From TMED14 sp963925545 (GTDB lineage: Bacteria; Bacteroidota; Bacteroidia; Flavobacteriales; Schleiferiaceae): DNA of 64,000 nucleotides. Below, in pieces: positions 60,235 to 64,000 of this stretch. The notes under the pieces were generated by a model that saw only the letters and a program-made list of their open reading frames with translations, did not search any database and had not been told where the DNA came from. The position numbers and the translations under genes are program-made. Numbering within the stretch: the stretch's first letter is position 1; each line of letters begins with the position of its first letter. The stretch is taken from the NCBI GenBank assembly GCA_963925545.1, contig CAWUSA010000017.1, positions 3,893 to 67,892 on the forward strand, read 5' to 3'.

Positions 60235-60570
60235 TCTGTCTCCCGTCATAGCGGTAGCTGAGCTAACGGGGGGGTGTGCCAGAGTTGCAGTGGCCAGAAC
60301 TTTTTTGTGAACCTCTTATTTTTACGAATTGAATTGATTCCAAACCGCTATTACTACTTATGCTAACGACCTATTGGCCTGTAAGAAAACAGGCGCTATA
60401 ACGAGACTTCAGCAGCTGATGGGGCGTGTAGTTCCATTGAAGCATCGTCAACCTGCCTGAGAGGGAGGCTTAGAGGCTAAGAAGCTGAAGGCAGAGGGTA
60501 TATGGCTAAGCTGTGATTCTACTTACCTTTGCTTAAAGGCAAATAACCAGTGATAGGCAATATAAATACC
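60235..60570. other. Intergenic region without recognisable gene
   Basis: 336 bp that hold no credible coding frame. It has a G-rich run (GGGGGGG near 60270) and, near the end, an exact TACCTTTG -7 motif at 60524-60531 for the dioxygenase-like gene. No convincing RNA fold or recombination site was seen by eye. Confidence 0.5.
60524..60531 (+). promoter_or_regulatory. TAnnTTTG -7 motif for the dioxygenase-like gene
   Basis: TACCTTTG matches the Bacteroidota -7 consensus exactly, 39 bases before the ATG at 60571. Confidence 0.5.
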
Positions 60571-61254
60571 ATGAATAGAAAAAAATTCTTAAAGAATGGA
60601 TTAGTAGGCCTGGGAGGCATGATAGCTGTTCCAACAATCTTAACTTCGTGCGATAAACCTACGCCTGTCGTTGACCCAAACGCTTGCGCTGTGTCTCCTG
60701 CTGAAACGGCTGGGCCTTTTCCTATTATGACGCCTGCCGATTGGATAAGAGGAAATATAATAGGAGATCGTGTTGGTATTCCTTTAATGATTACTATTAA
60801 AGTAGAAAATGTAAATAATAACTGTTCTCCATTAGCCGGTGTATTGGTTGACATATGGCACTGTGATGCAAAAGGGAACTATTCAGAATATTCAAATCAA
60901 ATTGAAGGAGATTTTACCAGCCAACATTTTTTAAGAGGTCGGCAGACAACAGACACAAACGGAAATGCCTCGTTTATTAGTATTTATCCGGGATGGTATC
61001 CAGGAAGAGCTCCCCATTTACATTTAGAAGTTATAAGTAGTTCGGGACAATCACTATTAACGACTCAAACTGCTTTTCCGGAAGCTGTGTCAAACACAGT
61101 CTATGCGACTTCTGGCTATAATGGAAATTTTGATACTTCAAATTCAGATGACGGAACGTTTAGAGATAGTTTAAATAGGAATATTGCAACTATAGTAACT
61201 GGAAATACAACAGATGGATTTACCTTAAACGAAACAATTAAGGTCGCAGTGTAA
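60571..61254 (+). CDS. Intradiol dioxygenase-like lipoprotein
   Basis: About 227 residues. Lipoprotein-type N-terminus MNRKKFLKNGLVGLGGM... ending LTSCDK, then an intradiol ring-cleavage dioxygenase fold: TAGPFPI opening, VDIWHCDAKGNYSEYS (first Tyr ligand), and YPGWYPGRAPHLHLEV containing a Tyr and the His-x-His ligands of the Fe(III) site. Family enzymes open catechol rings; exported members in this group are poorly characterised. A UUCG-capped terminator follows. Confidence 0.85.
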   Translation: MNRKKFLKNGLVGLGGMIAVPTILTSCDKPTPVVDPNACAVSPAETAGPFPIMTPADWIRGNIIGDRVGIPLMITIKVENVNNNCSPLAGVLVDIWHCDAKGNYSEYSNQIEGDFTSQHFLRGRQTTDTNGNASFISIYPGWYPGRAPHLHLEVISSSGQSLLTTQTAFPEAVSNTVYATSGYNGNFDTSNSDDGTFRDSLNRNIATIVTGNTTDGFTLNETIKVAV

Positions 61255-61325
61255 AACAAAACCCCTATAAACACAGTCAATGGCGGGTTTGTATTTGAAA
61301 TCATCGTTTACCCTCTTAATACTAC

Positions 61326-61355
61326 AAGCCTCTTCTTCGGAAGGGGCTTTTTCAT
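61326..61355 (+). terminator. Rho-independent terminator with UUCG tetraloop
   Basis: Stem AAGCCTCTTC / GAAGGGGCTT (one G-U pair) closed by a TTCG loop, followed by a short T run. It ends the dioxygenase-like transcript. Confidence 0.85.
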
Positions 61356-61403
61356 TAAGAAGGGCTTAGAAGTGTCTGATCTGAAAGAAGAGGATATGCC
61401 TAA

Positions 61404-62654
61404 TTAGATACTCACAGTTAAAACATCAGCAAAGCGAGTAGTGTAGCAAGGCGATAGTTTCTCTTGCTTTAGTTTCCAATCCCCACCTTTACCTTGTACG
61501 GCTAACTTAATGGTATCTCTACCCATAAGTATATTCACTCTATCTACTGTTTGCATTAGATCTCTACGCTTGTTCCTATCTACTTTATCAAACAATGACA
61601 TCTGTACCTCATCTTGCGGAACAGTCTTCCCGACAATCACGCCCGCCTTCTTGTAAATACAATCGGAACGATAAATAGATTTTAATCCCTTTAGAGCGGC
61701 TTGCACTATCTCTATACTGTCATTTGTTGGTGTTGCTAACGCTATGGTCTGATAAGCATTGTATTGCTTAGCATTTGGCTTGAACGGATTGGTATGGATA
61801 AAGACATTAACGGTAGTGCAGCAACTCTTCTCTTTCCTTAGTTTGGCAGAACAAGTAACGGCATACGAACTAACGGCTTCTTGTAATTCACTTAACTCCT
61901 TTACCTCTTTACCAAAGGAACGAGCCGTACAGATCTTCTTCTTGCGCTTGGTGGTTAATTCTAAGGGAAAACATTGTTCTCCTTTTAGTTCCCTTTGTAA
62001 GCGAACCCCATTTACCGAGAAGTTTCTTCTTATCCAACCTTCATCTGCATTACGAAATTGCAAAGCAGTATGAATACCATATTGTTTTAGTCGTTTGGCA
62101 TACTTTCTACCAACACCCCATAAATCTTCAACAGGAAACACATTTAAGGCTCTTTTGATAAGGTCTTCTCCATCTAAAATAAATACTCCTTTTTTAGTGT
62201 GTTTCTTAGCAATATGATTAGCCACTTTAGCCAATACTTTCGTGGGCGCTAAGCCAATGGATATAGGGATACTCGTCCACTGCAATACCTTCTTGCGAAT
62301 GGCTAAAACTCTTTCAATATCTGATGAATCAGAAAAGTCCAAAAAGGCTTCATCAATGGAATACACTTCCATCACCTCAACTTCCTCTCTCAATACACTC
62401 ATTACCCTATCGGACATATCGCCATACAAAGCAAAATTGGTGGAAAATACATTCACCTTGTGCTGATCAATTAAGGAATTGATTTTGAAAGCGGGCTCTC
62501 CCATCTTTATTCCTAATGCTTTGGCTTCATTACTCCTTGCAATGACACATCCATCGTTATTGGACAGTACCACCACTGCTTTGTTCCTTAGTTGAGGTTG
62601 AAACGCTCTCTCACAAGAGGCATAGAAGTTATTGCAATCGGCTAATCCTATCAC
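61404..62654 (-). CDS. umuC: Error-prone Y-family DNA polymerase UmuC
   Basis: 416 residues. MIGLADCNNFYASCERAFQP with the catalytic-metal Asp, CVIARSNEAKALGIKMGEP, YSIDEAFLDF (Asp-Glu of the palm), and a helix-hairpin-helix VEDLWGVGRKYAKRL. This is the UmuC/ImpB type rather than DinB. Starts at GTG overlapping the umuD stop by four bases. Copies lesions in the SOS response with UmuD'. Confidence 0.95.
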   Translation of the reverse strand: MIGLADCNNFYASCERAFQPQLRNKAVVVLSNNDGCVIARSNEAKALGIKMGEPAFKINSLIDQHKVNVFSTNFALYGDMSDRVMSVLREEVEVMEVYSIDEAFLDFSDSSDIERVLAIRKKVLQWTSIPISIGLAPTKVLAKVANHIAKKHTKKGVFILDGEDLIKRALNVFPVEDLWGVGRKYAKRLKQYGIHTALQFRNADEGWIRRNFSVNGVRLQRELKGEQCFPLELTTKRKKKICTARSFGKEVKELSELQEAVSSYAVTCSAKLRKEKSCCTTVNVFIHTNPFKPNAKQYNAYQTIALATPTNDSIEIVQAALKGLKSIYRSDCIYKKAGVIVGKTVPQDEVQMSLFDKVDRNKRRDLMQTVDRVNILMGRDTIKLAVQGKGGDWKLKQEKLSPCYTTRFADVLTVSI

Positions 62655-63115
62655 ACGAAATGATGTATTGCGTGAGCCACAACCCCAAAAATAACAAAGT
62701 CCATATCTTTAGTTATCTCAATGGTTTTGTAATTATCATTCTCTGCTTTAAGGAACATTTTGGTTTTGGTCTTTTTGATGCGCTTTACCGTAAACTCTCC
62801 ATCCAAGTAAGCCACCACAATACAGTTGTTGCTTACTTCAAGGGATTTATCCACTACTAACAAATCACCACTTACAATACCCGCACCAATCATAGAATCA
62901 CCTATTACACGAACATAATAAGTTGCAGAAGGATGTTCTACCAAAAGGTCGTTTAAATCCAACTTAGCATCCAAATAATCAGTAGCGGGAGAAGGGAAAC
63001 CTGCTGAAACTCCATCTTCAAAATAAGGCATCTCTAATGACTTACCCACCTCAGCAGTATAGAACTCTAATGACTTATTTATTTGTAATCGTGCTGTAGC
63101 TTCTTTAGTTGACAT
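62651..63115 (-). CDS. umuD: SOS mutagenesis protein UmuD (S24 autoprotease)
   Basis: 154 residues, S24/LexA-type: VIGDSMIGAGIVSGDLLVVD carries the catalytic Ser, and AYLDGEFTVKRI the catalytic Lys. Cleavage is expected near an Ala-Gly-like site in GVSAGFPSP (residues ~35-43). Coupled to umuC. A palindromic operator lies 26 bp upstream of its start. Confidence 0.93.
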   Translation of the reverse strand: MSTKEATARLQINKSLEFYTAEVGKSLEMPYFEDGVSAGFPSPATDYLDAKLDLNDLLVEHPSATYYVRVIGDSMIGAGIVSGDLLVVDKSLEVSNNCIVVAYLDGEFTVKRIKKTKTKMFLKAENDNYKTIEITKDMDFVIFGVVAHAIHHFV

Positions 63116-63140
63116 AAACCCAAAAATAGAAAAACGGGTG

Positions 63141-63162
63141 CAAACAAAGGTTCGTTTGTTTG
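63141..63162. promoter_or_regulatory. Palindromic operator candidate upstream of umuDC
   Basis: CAAACAAA (63141-63148), six-base spacer, TTTGTTTG (63155-63162): perfect 8-bp inverted repeat. It is 26-47 bp before the umuD ATG, where it would overlap the promoter. It may be bound by a LexA-like repressor; the consensus differs from E. coli and B. subtilis LexA boxes. Confidence 0.5.
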
Positions 63163-63290
63163 GTCAGTTTTTAACAAGGTGGGAAACTGCCAAAGTGAGT
63201 CGCAGGGTGAGTCGCAAAACATCTAACTTGCAACTAAGTATAACAAAGACCACTAAGAATCATTTTGACATCTAGCCCAATAGAATCAAC

Positions 63291-63322
63291 AAAAAAGCCC
63301 CTCAGTATTAACTGAAGGGCTT
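63291..63322 (-). terminator. Terminator on the minus strand, downstream of the tRNA fragment
   Basis: AGCCCCTCAGT and ACTGAAGGGCT pair with one mismatch around a four-base loop; on the minus strand a T run follows (63291-63296). It follows immediately the 3' end of the tRNA fragment, so it is probably the terminator of the original tRNA gene. Confidence 0.75.
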
Positions 63323-63323
63323 G

Positions 63324-63365
63324 TAGCGAGAAGCAGAATCGAACTGCCGACCTCAGGGTTATGAA
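63324..63365 (-). other. 3' part of a tRNA (anticodon CAT): likely integration site
   Basis: On the minus strand: anticodon loop TTCATAA (anticodon CAT), 3' stem CCCTG, variable AGGTC, T arm GGCAG-TTCGATT-CTGCT, acceptor strand TCTCGCT and A. The 5' half (D arm, matching acceptor AGCGAGA, 5' anticodon stem) is absent. Such a partial tRNA next to an integrase is the usual trace of integration into a tRNA 3' end; the intact tRNA-Met or Ile(CAT) should lie at the other end of the element. Confidence 0.65.
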
Positions 63366-63448
63366 TGAAGTGGTCATTCTCTGTAACTGTCTATTAATCA
63401 AACCTTAATGGAGTTTATTATTTGCTGGTGGCACAAATTGGTGTCAAA

Positions 63449-64000
63449 ATGGATAAAATTCCAAAGGTTTATTTAAGGAGAAGAAGTGATGGCAGGTGTT
63501 ATGTTGAGTTAAATTCTGAGGGCAACAGATACCGATTTACCAATGGTAATTCTATTGGGGTAAATATTCAGCCTAACAAACTTTATGGTGAATTGAGATC
63601 AAGTTATGCAGAGGAGTTGTTTTTAGAGTTTAAAAAGGCTCTAAGAAAGGGGTGGAGGCCTATTAAATCAGTTCCAGAAAAGACCGAAGCATTAATGGTT
63701 GTTGAGTTGTTTGAGGAGTCTCTAAAAAGAAAGTTAAATAACACATATAGTGAACTTTACAAGCGTGACTTAAAGTATTCAGTGAAACAATTGAAGAGGG
63801 TTTTTAGTGATTTGGGATGGTCTGAATTGGTGATAGAATCATTTGATAAGTCAAAATCTGAACTTCTTTTGAATACAATAAGTACATCTCAAAGGGTTCA
63901 ACACAATTACAAGATGCACTATTCCGCTTTGTTTGCTCATATTTCAGATAAACACAAAGCAGTTAATCCATTTAAGGATATTCATTTCCAAAAACAACCT
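63449..64000 (+). CDS. Tyrosine-type site-specific integrase, N-terminal part
   Basis: 184 codons run off the window edge. MDKIPKVYLRRRSDGRCYVE and the following strand region form an arm-DNA-binding-like N-terminus, then a core-binding helical segment (SELYKRDLKYSVKQLKRVFS, HYSALFAHISDKHKAVNPF). The catalytic R-H-R-Y domain would lie beyond the edge, so the assignment rests on N-terminal resemblance and on the adjacent tRNA fragment. GTG at 63428 is an alternative start. Confidence 0.72.
   Translation, partial: MDKIPKVYLRRRSDGRCYVELNSEGNRYRFTNGNSIGVNIQPNKLYGELRSSYAEELFLEFKKALRKGWRPIKSVPEKTEALMVVELFEESLKRKLNNTYSELYKRDLKYSVKQLKRVFSDLGWSELVIESFDKSKSELLLNTISTSQRVQHNYKMHYSALFAHISDKHKAVNPFKDIHFQKQP

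Noticed and set aside
60235..60549. attC-like or RNA element in the non-coding stretch
   Set aside because: CTAACG-like motifs occur but not in attC arrangement, and no stable fold stands out by eye.

Overview
The window looks like a chromosomal segment of a marine-type Bacteroidota (Flavobacteriales-like) bacterium. Support: two secreted proteins ending in type IX secretion (T9SS) type A sorting domains, a PorD/DUF4835 protein, a Bacteroidota-type RNA polymerase omega subunit, BamD, a FabI-type enoyl-ACP reductase, families I know mainly from Bacteroidota (DUF6702, DUF6913), and recurrent TAnnTTTG -7 promoter motifs just upstream of start codons.

Layout. 1-22.2 kb is almost entirely minus-strand. 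It carries a GH92 mannosidase with the start of a coupled secreted protein, a SurA-like chaperone, ParA, an M1 peptidase, DUF6702, monomeric isocitrate dehydrogenase, a PqqB-like MBL lipoprotein, a DEAD-box helicase apparently starting at ATT, two T9SS cargo proteins, two tandem plus-strand Crp-like regulators, mnmE, an SDR and a CtlX-like hydrolase lying next to a truncated RsmI-like methyltransferase, a low-molecular-weight phosphatase and dnaA. The 232-bp gap upstream of dnaA has DnaA-box-like sites and marks a switch in dominant gene strand, so it is an oriC candidate.

22.4-35.8 kb is a mostly plus-strand housekeeping run: thioesterase, (minus-strand metallopeptidase and ribD), prmC, ligA, DUF6913, dapA, bamD, rpoZ, coaBC, porD-like, recN and fabI, closed by a strong bidirectional terminator. 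35.8-56.6 kb mixes strands: prfC, idi-queD, an AT-rich SPFH gene, a conserved uncharacterised protein, a PhnP-like phosphodiesterase, a minus operon of LolD/LolE-like ABC transporter, DUF3299-like protein and a dihydroorotase-like protein without the usual metal ligands, a divergent secreted CC-repeat protein, ffh-folD-queE, a RelA/SpoT homologue, fumarylacetoacetase, an SDR, glyA, an arsC-aquaporin pair and rluF. QueD and QueE are two steps of the queuosine precursor pathway.

56.6-64 kb is AT-richer and accessory in character: very small basic proteins, a CoA-binding protein, VF530-like protein, rlmF, a DHFR-like reductase, an HMA-MauE membrane protein, an intradiol dioxygenase-like lipoprotein, umuDC with a palindromic operator candidate, and finally the 3' part of a tRNA with anticodon CAT (with its terminator) next to the start of a tyrosine integrase. 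That last arrangement reads as the left boundary of an integrated element that continues beyond the window. I found no CRISPR array, rRNA operon or complete tRNA. All family assignments are from reading motifs; no searches were run.
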